Below, piece after piece: positions 23,583 to 36,039 of a stretch of 64,000 nt of DNA. A model generated the notes under the pieces. The model ran no database searches, had not been told where the DNA came from, and saw nothing but the letters and a program-made list of their open reading frames with translations. A program made the translations under genes and the position numbers. The stretch comes from Coturnix japonica (Eukaryota; Chordata; Aves; Galliformes; Phasianidae). Position 1 is the stretch's first letter. The number at the start of each line of letters is the position of its first letter. The DNA is taken from positions 3,968,001 to 4,032,000 of the forward strand of contig NC_029532.1 of assembly GCF_001577835.2 (NCBI RefSeq), written 5' to 3'.

Positions 23583-26500
23583 TCAGTGGTTTTCCTTCTC
23601 ACAGCTGTCAGTGGGAGTCTTTGCAGCCTCATCAATGTGAGGTCTCAGTGCTGACAGAGAGATCAGCAGCGCTTCCTGGAACAGACCAAAGCGCAGTCAG
23701 AACTGCTGCACTCAGCTGCCTGCCAAAGCAATGGCTGAGGCATCGCTGTGGGGAACATAATGGTTGGCTGTGTGTCCCTGCCAGAGACAGAGATGCTCTG
23801 TGCACGCAGGCACTGCGCCTCCCGTGCTGTCAGCCCCTGCCTTACCTCTGTCCGGATGGTTCGGCTGCCTTGGCTGGGACAGGTGTTGAGGTAGAAGTCA
23901 AACAAGATGCTCGGGTCAGTGACTTCCAGGTTTGGGTCTGCATCGACCCCAGCTTCCAAGCCCTGAAGACCTCCAAATACGACAAGGATGTGCCTATGGG
24001 AGAGCACAGGGACAGAGTGAGAGGGGAGAATGGCTCTGAGGCCCACACCTGCGTAGATGTTACAAGTTTTACATAGGGGAGCATATCGTGTGTCTTGAAC
24101 CTTAAGGTAGATTAAGAATTGGCTTTGTGCAAATGCTTCTTTTTCACTTGGATACAGACCTAAAGGAGGGGAGGGTGACCTGGTCCACAGAGCTACCCCG
24201 CTCTGAGGTCCCAATAGAGAGATCATAGCCTTCCTTGAATGGGCATTCTGAAAAGACAGCACCTGGCAAACAAACACAGAATGTGGTTATCACAGCAGTC
24301 CTCTCACCCATGCTGCCTTTTGGGCAGTTCAGACACTTCACAGGTGAGTGGTAGCAGCAGAAATGATTGCTTTCCAGTGCCACTAATGCAACTTTTAAAT
24401 GAAGAATGATCCCTTTCCCTGCTTAATTCCCTTGCTGCAGGAGTCTCCTGGCACATGAGTGCAGCACCTTAAAGCTCAGCAGGTACCAAGAACCATTCCT
24501 TGATGAATGGCTTATGATTTTCTTTCTATCAGAAGACAGTGGAAAATTAGCTGCACTGCTGGCTGGCAGTCACCCATTTGGAGACATGTTAAGCAGCAGA
24601 AGTGTACCCAGTAGGGCTGCGACTGGTGGAAGCCCAGGTGGGATTAAGATCCTTCCACACAGTAAAAAGCAAAGAACCCTTCTGGGCATTGCACTTACTC
24701 AGGCAGGAGGCAAGGCGGACGCTGTAACCCCAGTACAGACCGGACACCGTGCGAGGGTGGTGTGAGGAAACCACGGTGCCTTTTCGTACTTTAGATTCTG
24801 AAAGGGAAGGGAGGAGATGAACAACCCCAATGATCACCTGAGAAGAGCTGAATTTGACCAGCCCCATCCTGAGGTTTCTCCTGTGTTAAGGCACTAAACT
24901 AGGAGATGCGGTGAGGGTGTTACTAAATTGTGTGTGTAGTAAAGGGAACACAGTGGAGTATCCTCAAACATTAGTAATCTGAAGGCTGTCACACAGAAGG
25001 ACCAACTGCAGCCAGAGTTGAGTTCACAGATGCTAATGGAGCAGTAATTACCTGGATTCTGTGCTTCCTGCAGGCGCACAGTGACACGCAGACCAGGCTT
25101 CAGCTGTTTGTCAATCTGTACCTCCTGCAGAGACAGTCACCAGCAATGTTAGCCTGGAGCTACTGAGGAAGGTTGGGAGAAGAAAGGGTGGGGACTATTC
25201 TGGCCTAGGGCTGGAATGAGGAGCTCTGTAATAAGGGTCTGTGCTGAGTGAGTTCACAGTGGTTGGGTCATCGGCCTGGGACTTATTTTGCTGCTCAGAG
25301 GCTCAAACCACAGCACAAAGCAGTAACATGCTGGAATGGGCCTGCCAGGACTTGGGAAGCCATGAACAACCCTTGACAGCCATGAACAAGACAGCAATAG
25401 CATTAAGCTGCACCCCAGCCTGCTATGAAGCAGGGCACTCAGAAAACCAGCAGTACCTGAAAGTCACTGTGACTGTTTCAAACAGGACAGAGTGCCAGGG
25501 TAAGCTGCTTTGGGATCTGCAGGTTGCACGCTGCCATACCTTCTTCATCCCACAGTTGACAAATGAGCCTCTGCCCGGTTTACACGGCCGGTCTAACACC
25601 ACACCTTCTCTGTACTCCGAATCCTCATCCACCCGCATGTGGTGGGGGCTGTCCAGGGGGTTGAGGAGCCCTGCAACAGTGCACAGGAAAGCAACAGCTA
25701 AGGACAGAACATGGACTATAAGTGTAAGTAAGCTGCTCTGCTACCTCCTCCCTCTCTTCTCCAGTGGAGCACAGCATCTCACCTGTGCTGTGTGGTCAGG
25801 AAAAGGCTTTAAGTTCTGTGCATTCCATGCAAAATGAGAGACAGAGCTCACAGAGGGGGAATCAACAGCTTGGGACAGAGAGAACTGAATTATTACCTGC
25901 AAACTGCAGATCCCCATGTTTTGGAAAGAACGATTTTCTCAAGTACCTGTTATGAGAGAAGGTTCAAATATGAAAATTGTCACTTCTGGCTTTGTTCTAA
26001 TTGAAAAGGAGTCACGAACTGATCGCAGTGGACTTACTGAGGGCACTCCAAGTACTGCAGGATCCGAGCCAGCTGCACGCAAGCTTTGCCTCTCTTCCCA
26101 ATTCCTTCAAATTCCCCTTCCACGCTCCTGAAGGAGAGAGAACAGGCTGAACTCAGTACAAGACTGCACAGCCCCAAAGGGTCAGGTCTCCAGAAGACCT
26201 TCTTTTAATCTAAGAATGGCAGCTCCCTCCACCCTCAACCTCTACAGAAATAAATGGGCTGCTCCAGAGGTAGAAACCATTAAGTTCTATTTGGAACTCT
26301 CCAAGTCAAAGCTCTTACTCAGTTTTGTTGCTGTTGTCATTTTTAGTCTTTATGTATCTGTTTTTTTATATACAACCTGGCAGTTGGATCCTATAGCACT
26401 GCAGTGCTTGGCCAGTGAACAGAGGCACAGGCCCAGATGAGAAGTTGAAGGAACAGGTGTCATTCCTTCAAAGCATCTCCATCTTCCCCATGTCCCAGCA

Positions 26501-27294
26501 CAGGTAAGTGACCATCTTTGCCCCCATAGAGCCCTGTAATCCTCATGTTAGGAGTACTTGCTTGGGGTATAGACATTTCTGATCTCATCTAAGACCGAAG
26601 GAGCACAGAGGAGAACCTTCCTGCAGACCAGAACAGCTCATCCGTACTTTGCATCCTCTCCGTGCTCGTCGAACACCACGATCTCATCCACGCAGAAGAT
26701 GGCACACGCTCGAGCGATCTGCCCGGCCAGGTATGTCCGCAGCTCCAGCGACTGCGCGTTGTTGAGGATGGAGCCCGGCAGGGCCACGCTCAGCGTGTAG
26801 TGCCGCCCTGGGGATGGAGGGCGGTCAGCAGGGCCGCAGCATTACGGCTTTATGGCACTTACGGACCCTTCCAAGCTCAGCCCCCCCAGCAGCTGCACCT
26901 TTATCCTCCTGCTGCTGCTGCTGCTCCTCCGCCTGTTTCTCAGCCATCTCCCGCACCCGCTGCTTCTCCAGCTTCTTCAGCAGGTTCAGCTCCTTCCATT
27001 TCTTCTTCTCTGCTTTCCCTGGTACAAACACGAGACCCCTCCTGTTAACGGCCGGGTCCCCCCCACAGCTCCATTCCCCTCCTCGACCCCGAGCGGCCCC
27101 GGCCTTACTCTCCTGCTTCCAGCGCCGCCAGTTCACCTTCCTGTCTTCAACCCTGTCTTCCACCTGCGGGCACAGCAGCCGTCATCCCCGCGCCCCCCAA
27201 TGCAGCCATACCCACAGCCCCATAATACAGCCATACCCACACCCCTCCATACCCGCACCCCTTTAGGCCGCTTGGCCTCGCTGCCGTCCGCCAT
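23583..27294 (-). CDS. SPOUT1: SPOUT1 (C9orf114), SPOUT-fold RNA methyltransferase
   Basis: SPOUT1 (C9orf114/CENP-32) belongs to the SPOUT (trefoil-knot) methyltransferases; in human cells it binds RNA and supports spindle and kinetochore function. Twelve exons join in phase to 387 residues (human 376): 27253-27294, 27109-27163, 26899-27018, 26648-26807, 26038-26127, 25897-25946, 25540-25670, 25052-25124, 24699-24797, 24160-24262, 23846-23993 and 23583-23675. The N-terminus is a charged coiled region (KAEKKKWKELNLLKKLEKQ, then a short glutamine run) typical of RNA binding. The catalytic domain follows from YTLSVALPGSIL. The knot segments are ILVVFGGLQGLEAG (about 310-323) and CPSQGSRTIRTEEALLISL (about 347-365). 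The C-terminal tail EAAKTPTDSCEKENH differs from the human tail. Exon 1 may instead end twelve codons after the ATG, because GTGCGG is an alternative in-phase donor to GTATGG. The ATG sits in CAAGATGGCGGA, a TISU-like context. Confidence 0.97.
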
Positions 27295-27440
27295 CTTGTC
27301 CCCCACCACATTCTCTGGCCCCTCCCCCCTCTGCTGTGATTGGTCCGAGGGCGCCGGGTCCCGCCCATCTGAGCCAATGGCTGGGCAGGGGGCGGTGCAG
27401 TGTTGGTGTTAAATCCCCCGCGCAGCTTGGCGAGCTCAAC
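27280..27440 (-). promoter_or_regulatory. SPOUT1: SPOUT1 promoter with two CCAAT boxes in opposite orientation
   Basis: CCAAT lies at 27374-27378 on the plus strand and its reverse complement ATTGG at 27339-27343, about 35 bases apart and 45-85 bases upstream of the SPOUT1 ATG. Such pairs fit NF-Y sites in TATA-less housekeeping promoters. The surrounding sequence is GC-rich, as are SPOUT1 exons 1-4. Confidence 0.6.
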
Positions 27441-27591
27441 AGGGTGCGGTGTGTTGTGTGAGCGGATGGGTGACCAACTTGCAGGCACTGCTGAGCTGCT
27501 GTAGCCTGAGTGCGGATGTTACCCAGGGAATGGGGGCAGCTCTATGGGAGCTCCATAATTACAGACACATTTAGTCCTCAATTAACTCAAC

Positions 27592-27597
27592 TTTAAT
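27592..27597 (-). promoter_or_regulatory. KYAT1: Candidate KYAT1 poly(A) signal ATTAAA (minus strand)
   Basis: TTTAAT on the plus strand, about 590 bases after the KYAT1 stop and about 300 bases before the SPOUT1 ATG. I found no AATAAA on the minus strand in between. Confidence 0.35.
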
Positions 27598-28184
27598 AAT
27601 TTAACAGTCACAGATACTTATCAAATGTTGCATGTAACTCCAGCACGATTGATGATCAAGTCCTATGCTTTTATCCAGCCTGAAATGAAGAATGATGCCA
27701 GAACTACCTGCTGCAATGCTGCAATGCTGTTGCTCCTGTTGCCCCACCAGCTGCATGCACCCATCACAGGCTGCAGTTCTGCTCTGCAGCCCAGGGGATG
27801 CTGCCAGGCATCAACTACATGTGGGTGCACAGGGAAGGTTTGGCTACAGCCCAGCTCCATTTAAAGACCTATTTCCTGAGGGTGGATGGTTGCTGAGCCA
27901 CCCTTAGTGTCCTGATGGACACAGCTCAGAACTGACCAGCAAAGTCTTTAAAACAAGAAGCAAAAATGCTGAATGGCAGCAGTGCACATGGAGGCTCACT
28001 GCTTGCAATTGGATCACAGTGAGAGCTGTGTCCCTCAGCCCTGGGCCTGGCAGACCTTGTACCCACACGTCTGACAGAAAACGTGGCTGAAATCACAAAA
28101 ATCAGCATGTAGCAAAGTGTGCAGCACAGTAAAACAAGAGGAAGGAGTGCAGCCATGGGGAGCTGGGTTCCTCCCGCAGTGCCT

Positions 28185-31100
28185 TCAGGGAGCAGCTTTC
28201 TCCAGCTTCCATCTTTGCAATATGTCATCTGCTGCCTTCAGTGTGGCGTCCTCCTAAATCAACACCATGAGTTCAGTTTGTGGCCTCCAGCAGGTTCCCC
28301 CCCCTCACTACACTTGTTTGTACAAAAAAAGCCCCAGTTCTTGCCCTGTGTTCCATGCAATGTGGACACAGCCAAACCTGAGGGGTGCAGGCCGGCCGTG
28401 TGTCTCACCTTGGCAAAGCAGAACCGGATGAAACTGTTGTAGTTGTCCTTATGGGCCCCACAGTAGAATGCGGAGAGTGGGATGGCTGCCAGTCCCTGCG
28501 GAGGGGAAATGGGGAGTAATGGAACTGCCATGGGTGAAACTGTGGCCTGTTGCTCACGAGTCTCACGGATGGGCTCATAGATGCCCTTAGTGCTCTGCTC
28601 AGGATGACAGAGTTAAAGCCTGACAGATCCCAAGTGTCCCCCAGCTCCAGGCTGCTGGATGTACACATGGGATGGGAGAGCCCCAGCCCTGCTTGGCACC
28701 ATGGCTGTGAACCAAGCCTGGATGAGGACATTGCCCGCTGATGCTGCTGCTACTGGCTCCTCGTGAGGGCACAAACCCACAGTCACCACAGAGAAAGAGA
28801 AGCAGGTAAATTTACCTTGTTCTTGACCATCCACTTGGCAAATCTGGAGTCATAGGGCTCGTCGGAGTCGGGGACGTCAGGGACTTCAGATTCTGCAGAA
28901 GGAGCAGCACAGAGGCTGTGGCTGGTGCCTCACCCCAAACCCACAGCCTCCAGGAGCTCTAACATGTGGTCTCTCCCCTCTTTGGATGGTGTTTGTGCAG
29001 GCTCCTGTCCTTAGCAGCAGTACCAGGCTGAGCTGACCCCCTCACTCTGCCCTTCCCAAGCAACACTGGAACTCACTGAACTCAGAGATGTCTGCCACCA
29101 AGAAGTAGGTGCCCTCAGGGATGATGGGTTTCATCCCCACCGCAACCAAGCTCTGGATCAGCTGATCTCTCTTCTGCTGCAGCTCCCTGGGCAGCTGGAC
29201 AAAGTAGCTGTCTGGTTTCCCATAGCGCTCAAGCTCCCTCTGGAAACCTTGAGCCACAGCATCCTGTGAAGGGAGAGGAAGCAGTGGAATCATGGCCAAG
29301 GCTGCTTTGGGGTCTGTGTGGCTGCAAGGAGCTCCTTTACCTGTGCAGCTGTAGCACAGTGATACACCGAGTTCTGGTGCACAGTACGCAGGTGCTGCAG
29401 CAGCCGGTTGGGTCCTACAGTCCAACCCACCTATGGCCAGGAGAGGAGGAGGAAGGTGATAAGATCAGGTGATAAGGTCAGGTGATAAGATCAGGTGCCT
29501 CCTCAAGCTTTGGTAGCACTTTCCAGACAGGGCTGTTGTAAAGCAGTGTTGGTATTTTGTGGCACTGGGGCTCAAAGTTACACATACAACCGTCCTCAGT
29601 GCTGAGCCCAATGTGACCTAGAGCAAAGGGACAGGGATGGGGAGGCACTGAGGTGTTGCATAGGGAACTTACCTTCCAGCCAGTGATGCTGAAGGTTTTT
29701 CCAGCACTCCCAACGATCACTGTGCGGTCCCACATCCCTGGCAAACTGGCTGGCAATAAAGCAAGAAAAATGCTGCTGGCTGTGCCATGCCCAGGGTTCC
29801 CAGGGGTGCCAATATTACTTCCCCTCAACAAGGTAATTGCATGTTATAGGGACAGAAAGAGACCTCTGACGTCATGTTGAAATGGATGTCCTAAAACTAG
29901 AGGCAGCCAGAAAACTGTGGCTTTACACAGTAGAGGATAAAATCCAGTTTCACTGAAGCCAAAAGGCTCTTTGCTCCAGATCTCATGTTGTGAAGCCACA
30001 ATTTACTGTTTCTGGGAGTCAAAGCTCCAGTTTAAGCCCTGTTGTGGTAGCTGAAATTGAAGTACATGCAGGCAGTCCTTACAATTGCCAGAGGACCATG
30101 TTATATTCCCAGTTCCTTCCTTGGATGGGGCTGCCCAGAGATGTTGTACCCACAGGAGAAGCCCGGGATCAGCCATGCTATTCTCCATACCGATGCGGAT
30201 GTGCTCCTTCCCATCGTACACCAGCCATTCATACACTTCATCGCTGATGCAAAGGGCGTCGTGCTTCACACACAGGTCTGCAATGAGCTCCAGCTCCCCT
30301 CGGCTGAACACCTGCAGCAGGGAGCAGAGCTGAGACGCAGCACGAGCAGCTCTGAGCACACAGAGCTCCCACAGAACCCTCTTCCTCATATGGAATTGCT
30401 GCTGCATCTCAGATGGGTCTGGCTGAGCTGGAGCAGCCCAGTGCTCCCTCAGGGCTGTCCCCATTAGCCAGAGGCATTACCTTGCCCAGAGGGTTGTTGG
30501 GTGAGTTCAGGACGATGGCTTTTGTCTGCTCACTGAATTTAGAAGCCAGCTCGGCTGGGTCCAGCTGCCAATCTGCACTTGACATCAATTTTCCTTCTTT
30601 TGGAGCTTTCTAGAGAGAATAGAGGAGAATCTCAGCTTGCTTTGCTGGCCCTGCTCTCCTCTCACTGCTCACCATGATACAACTCCTGTTCTCTCCTCAC
30701 TGGCTCTGACCCACTCACCGGTCTCAGTGGGATGTACACAGGTGTCCCACCAGCCATTTTCACCATTGGCTCATAGCAGTCAAAAAAGGGCTCAATGATT
30801 ATCACCTGGAAGAGATGGGGAACGTCAGCACCTCCTGGCCCTGCTCAGATCTCAATCCCTGAATTATTGTAATATGGAGAACATGCATTACCAGGGGCAC
30901 TGAATTGTTCTTCCCACCACTTGGGGCAAAAGAATTCTTTTGCCTTATGCAGAAATGAATCTGTGCCCTGCTGCAACTTTCCCTTTAGAAGCTCAGATAC
31001 TGAGAAGTGTGGAATAAAACCTTTCTGGCTAAAATAAACAGGCTGCAGCTGCCAGCAGGTCTAGAAAGAGCTCACCCAGGGAAAGGCTGCTCATATGACA

Positions 31101-32484
31101 AGCCCAGCTCTGGGGTTACCTCGTCACCTTCCTCAATGAAAGCCTGGAAGCAGCAGAAAAGGGCCTGGTACGCTCCCACAGTCACCATCACGTTGGTCAT
31201 AGGATCCAGCTCTCGTCCGAGCAGCTTCCCAAAAAGCTGGGCTAGGATTTTCACCAGCGGTGGGTGACCCTGTGGGGTGAGAGGAACAGGTGGGAAGGGG
31301 CTGGTAGAAACCTTCTGAAAGAGAAATGAGCCCCTCAGATGGGGCTGGGTGGCCAAGTGCCCTGGGTCTGGTTTCACCACGGCACAACCATGATGGCTGC
31401 ACCTCGCATACTCAGGTGCCTTGTGCCATGGGAGCTTTAGCAATGAACCCTGTGTCTGCTGGTCCTCCACATCAGCTAATGTGTCCCTGAAGCAGAGCAG
31501 GGGCATGGTCCTTCCTGAAACTATTCTCTCCCTTTTCTTAAATGAGAGCAGCTACTCCTTGCCTGGACAGCACTGTCAGAAACTAACTGCCACCCAGACC
31601 TCTGCAATGGCAAAGCAAGATTCTGGAAATAAGACAAGAAGCAAAGCTGGAAGCTAATGCAAGAAGATGTTTGTGAATGCAAATCTAGGTCACTTCCATC
31701 TGCCCACTGCAGCAGCTGGGGGTACCCAGCCCTCATGCCCAGCCAAGATACGTGTTGCTCATGGCCCATCTGATGGGCTGTACCGCCGAGCAGGATGCTG
31801 TCCACGCACGAAGGCACGGGTGTACTGGTGCAGCGTGTGCTTCTCCCCGCTGACAGCTCTGCTGAATGCCTCCTTCAGAAAGTCTGGGGGGGGGAAGTCG
31901 GGGAAGCCTTGGCCCAGGTTCACTGTGGAGTAGGTGGCAGCCAGTTTAACGAACTCTACCCTGGAGAGATGGAAGGAAGAGCACAATAAGCATTTACAGA
32001 GGGAGCTTGGGGCAGCTTTTTGGCACCAGCTCTGCTTGTTGGCATCCCATCAGCAGGGAGCAAGGTGCCTCCATGGCAGGGCTGTTTTCTGTCCCATCCT
32101 CATTGCCTGTCTCAAGCACAGGGAATTTCAGACCTGTTTTAATTATACCAGAGCCATGTGCTATCTCACTGGGAATGGTTTTAATCCTTTTGAAGGAGAT
32201 ACCAATTCTGATCAGACCAGAGGTATTCAAGCTGCAAAAATTAACACTCAGACATCATGAAGGCTCTGCACAGGTAAGGCTGGATGGACTCAGTGCCCAC
32301 CTTACACTCAGCATCTCATCAGCGCTTTGTAGCTTGAAGCTGGGTGCAGCAAAGCCCATTAGGTTAGGCTGCCTAAAGCCACGCTGACCACCAAGGTAAA
32401 GCAGGAGCTGCCCAGTAGCAGCTTAACTCACCAGATGTTCTTATCTATTCCCTCCAGCCTCCGGGCTTGCACTGGCCTTGACAT
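28185..32484 (-). CDS. KYAT1: KYAT1 (CCBL1), kynurenine aminotransferase 1 / cysteine S-conjugate beta-lyase
   Basis: KYAT1 is a PLP-dependent fold-type I aminotransferase that turns kynurenine into kynurenic acid, transaminates glutamine and cleaves cysteine S-conjugates. Twelve coding exons join in phase to 425 residues (human 422): 32432-32484, 31810-31960, 31120-31269, 30719-30805, 30481-30609, 30191-30311, 29673-29749, 29341-29430, 29077-29263, 28816-28892, 28409-28495 and 28185-28253. The start is [18 protein letters not shown]. Visible landmarks are [24 protein letters not shown] (PLP and substrate contacts), [13 protein letters not shown], and [12 protein letters not shown] with the Schiff-base Lys248. 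The final exon encodes [22 protein letters not shown]. The ATG exon begins at an acceptor six bases upstream (32490), so the leader continues in an upstream exon. No mitochondrial leader is evident in this exon. Confidence 0.97.
29449..29494. repeat. Three tandem 14-base units in a KYAT1 intron
   Basis: Units of GATAAGATCAGGTG (one reads GATAAGGTCAGGTG) are repeated three times just upstream (in gene sense) of exon 8. The element is short and has no coding role. Confidence 0.8.
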
Positions 32485-32490
32485 TTTTGC

Positions 32491-35400
32491 CTGCAAAGAG
32501 TGAGAAAAAGAGCTTGGAGCTTTCACCAGTGGCAGTGGGGCCACAAGAGAAGGGGACGTGCCCTCCCACCTCTGCTCACCCAGTAGAGTTACCCTCACTG
32601 GGGCACTAGCAATGCTTTACACCTTGTTTCCAGCTGGAATAAAGCATGGGGTCAAATGAGCTCAGCCAGGCTCTAACAGCCAGGCCAATAACCCTGGACC
32701 TCAGAGTTTTGCTTTGAATAGTTTCTGTTTTCCCCTAACATAAGAATCACTTTGGTGTCCAATATCCACGTGCGTTGTGGTTATGGGGCTAGAAGGGGTG
32801 AGCGTGCAGAGCAAAAGCCTCTTTCTGTCTGGATAAGCATGGCAGGAGAAGTCTGCTGTCCTTGATGGGGGATTTATCACAAGGATGATGAAAAGCAGCA
32901 GAGGTAGAATTTAATAACTCAGCAGCACAGGAGAAAAGGCAACCAGACAGGGAGGGGACTGGAAACTGGAGACAAATTATGTCTAATGCACCAAGAAGAG
33001 CCAGCGTGGGAACACGAGTAGTGCATCTGCAAAGCACCGAGCCAAGAAAATGATCTTTCCCATAGAAAGCAAAATGCATTTAAACACAGACAAGGAAGGC
33101 ACATGAGGACAGCCAAGATGTGAGATGTGGAGCTAGGATGTGCAGGAAGAGGATTTGTCAGGATGATGGGGGGATACGGGGTCCCCTCTGCAGTAACCTC
33201 CCACTTACCTGCTTGCTCCTGCAAAGCTGCCCCAGCCTTTGAGAAGTGCCCCAAGGACGTTTCCCTTGAAGTCTTTGGATTCTTTATGCAACTCCAGCCC
33301 TCGCTGGGGAGTTTTGCCAATGAATGCAAGGAGTGCTGTGTTTCAGAGGGCAGCAGCTGGACTCTGTGCTCCCCCATGGGCCAGGCAGGTGGCCAAGGGT
33401 GAGCAGGAGTCACTGCCTCCCTGGGTAGAGGGGAGCCCTGTGCCTCTCCCCTATTCCCTTCCTTTGCTACACAAGCCTTTGAGTATCACAGTCAGCAAGT
33501 CCTGTGCTAACCCCAAGCTGTTTTTGGTGGGAGTAGGAGGATTTGTGGCTCGGAAAGTAAAAGATAGTTGAGGATTAAATATTAACAGCTCCAATGTTGT
33601 ATTTTTTACGGTAGGGCTGCTGCTGGCTACAGGTCAGACAATGTGACAGCATTGGCAAGAGTGATGGGGTCAGCAGGAATAAAGTGCTATAAGTCCAGAA
33701 GCTGCCAGTTTGGAGCAAAGGTTCTCACCCTTTCAGAAATGGCAAAGTTTTTTCCCTTGATGTCTCCTTGTCCCATCCCCAGCTTGTGTGATGCTGCTGT
33801 GGGTGGCTGGAGAGCAACACAGACTCAAGGCCATGCAGCCCCCAGATCCATTTCTGTTTGTTCTGCCCCCCAAATTGACAATGATCCTCCAGTTGCAATT
33901 TGCAGCCAGGCAGGACAGTGCTTTGCAAATGCAGAAGACGGAGCAGCTGCAGCCACGCTCTGCCCTACAACACTTATAAGCACGTTATTTCCTTGCTCTG
34001 CAAGTTTCTTTCTCCAGGAGGATGCTGATATTCCATTTCCCAAATATTTTGCAACCCACGAGGCTTTAGTAGCAGACACCTCCAGTTGAAGCAATCCCAC
34101 AATGAGCTTTTCTCCATATAAAGTGCACTCTCATGTTTGTGATGTGTTCCCTTTAAACAGGCTACCTGGAAATAACTAACTACAGAGGAGGTCACAGCAG
34201 AGTGACTGAGAAGTGCCCTATCTGCTGCCACTGCCACAGCTCACTCCTTGGCTCCACATGCAGCAGTCTGAGCCAAGGACAGGGCTGCAGGCCAGAGGCA
34301 GCCATGCTGGGCACTCAGTACCTCGCTGCAGTACGGGCTGTATCCAGCGCTGCAGTTCCTCTCCAGTAAGAAGTGACGCAGGAACGGTCCCAGTCTCCTG
34401 ATCATGCCACGGCTCCCGCTGTCTCACAGCACAGACCTGCATTTCCCCCAGACACAAAGCAAAGGGATGAGAAAAAAACACTCCTGGGCTGCAGGCAGAA
34501 AGGAAAGGCTCTGTGTACCTGTGTGAGTCCAGACCCAATGCTGTGTTATTGCACCCTGGGTAGGAAACACAGCCCAGACGCTGTGTGTGCTGTCACTGTA
34601 ATGTCAATGTTTAACATCTCTTTGCCCAGGAGGGAAATAACAGCACGGCTAATGGAAAACAATGGACGTAGCACATGTTGGCTCCACAGCAGGGGCAGCA
34701 GTGGGGGCAAAACCGACTTACATCAAGCTGGACTGTGTTGCATTACGCTTCCAAAGCCTGGCTGCAGCGTTCGGGCTGAACTCATACGCATTCCGGCTTC
34801 TCCATAGATCTGAAATGCTTCGTCTGCTTCCTGGGAGGAGTCTGCGGGCTGCAATACACCAATGGGGGGGACTGTGCAGGGAAAAGGAGAGCTGGGGTTC
34901 ATCAAAGGATGATGACCCAGCCCAAAACCAGGCCCTGCAGCTCCGTCCGGCTCTGTGTGATGCCTCAGACACAGGGTCAGCAGGGACATGGGAGCTGCGT
35001 TCTCTGTCAGTGCTATGAGAGGTGGCCATTGCTCAAGTGAGACATAGGGAGTAAATCATCCCCTCTCAGCTTCCCTTTCCCTTTTGTGAGCAGGCTTTGC
35101 GTGCCCTGATGAATCAGGTCATGTTGCTCTCCCAAGTGATTACTGTCTATGTCTTGCAGTAGGAAAAAGTGAGGCATGGGGAAGGAAGGGCTGACGTTTA
35201 CAGTGCGGAGGTCCTGGTTCCTGACCTGACACCCTGCTGCTGTGACTAAGAGGGAGGGAATTTCTGTGCAGGCAGATGCAAACTGTGTTTGCTAAACTTC
35301 CCAACGCTGAAACAAACAACTGGCAGGTCAGCTCGTGTTTGCTCCCAGATGGATTTACACAGCACATCCTGGGATGGTTGCTGGGTCCATCCCTCCTGCT

Positions 35401-35990
35401 GAGCTTGGCAGTGGTTGTTGGACCCCAAGTTAGACCCTCGAGAAGGGCTGTACCAGCAGAAAGCCCTGCTGACAGAAAGATGTTTGCCAACCCCCCACTA
35501 TTGCCCTGAGCTTATCAGCATCTCAAGACTGGCAGGAGAGATCCCCACTGCTGTGCTGCTGAGCCCCATCAGGTTCCTAGAAAGCCACAGCTGTGCTTAT
35601 TTTACTGTAGAAGCAACCACTGCTGTCCACAAGTCCAAATTGGCTGCACTTAACGGCCCCATGCTGCTTCTTGTGCACTAATGACCCTATAACGAATGCC
35701 TTTGAAGCATCCTTTATGAATATTTGAAAGCACAGTGCTGGACAGATGAGTCAGCTGAATGGAAACAACCACGGGAGGACGGCTCTGCCTTTCCCAGCTC
35801 CCACAGACCTGCTGCTGGATCAAACCTCACAGCACCAACGTGTACAATACAGATACAATAACAAATACAACCAATACTGCTGAATAGCTTCGATATTGAT
35901 ACCACTCCTATTCACACACACACAAAAACCATAATGAAGAGGTAAATCTCTTTATTTAGGGAGAAGAAGGAATCCAATGTACTGACACAT
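32491..35990 (-). other. KYAT1 upstream region, probable 5' intron(s)
   Basis: 3.5 kb between the KYAT1 ATG exon and the island at 36 kb. Open frames here lack family resemblance. Apart from the possible leader exon at 33209-33303 I see nothing I can name: no CR1 piece and no RNA gene. Confidence 0.4.
33209..33303 (-). other. KYAT1: Possible KYAT1 5' UTR exon
   Basis: On the minus strand a strong donor (AGCAAGCAG followed by GTAAGT, at 33203-33208) and an acceptor-like ctccccag frame 95 bases that contain no ATG. It could feed the KYAT1 ATG exon, which starts at an acceptor at 32490. Support is from splice motifs only. Confidence 0.3.
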
Positions 35991-36039
35991 GAAGGCACTG
36001 CACCTCTATCCCACCTCAGCTCTGGGTGGCTGCCCCTTT

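Noticed and set aside
26852-27412. Plus-strand open frame of 186 codons over the SPOUT1 5' end
   Set aside because: It is antisense to SPOUT1 exons 1-4 and its Leu/Pro-rich make-up follows from composition.
34718-35029. Open frames on both strands upstream of KYAT1
   Set aside because: Neither has a domain, splice support or a credible start.
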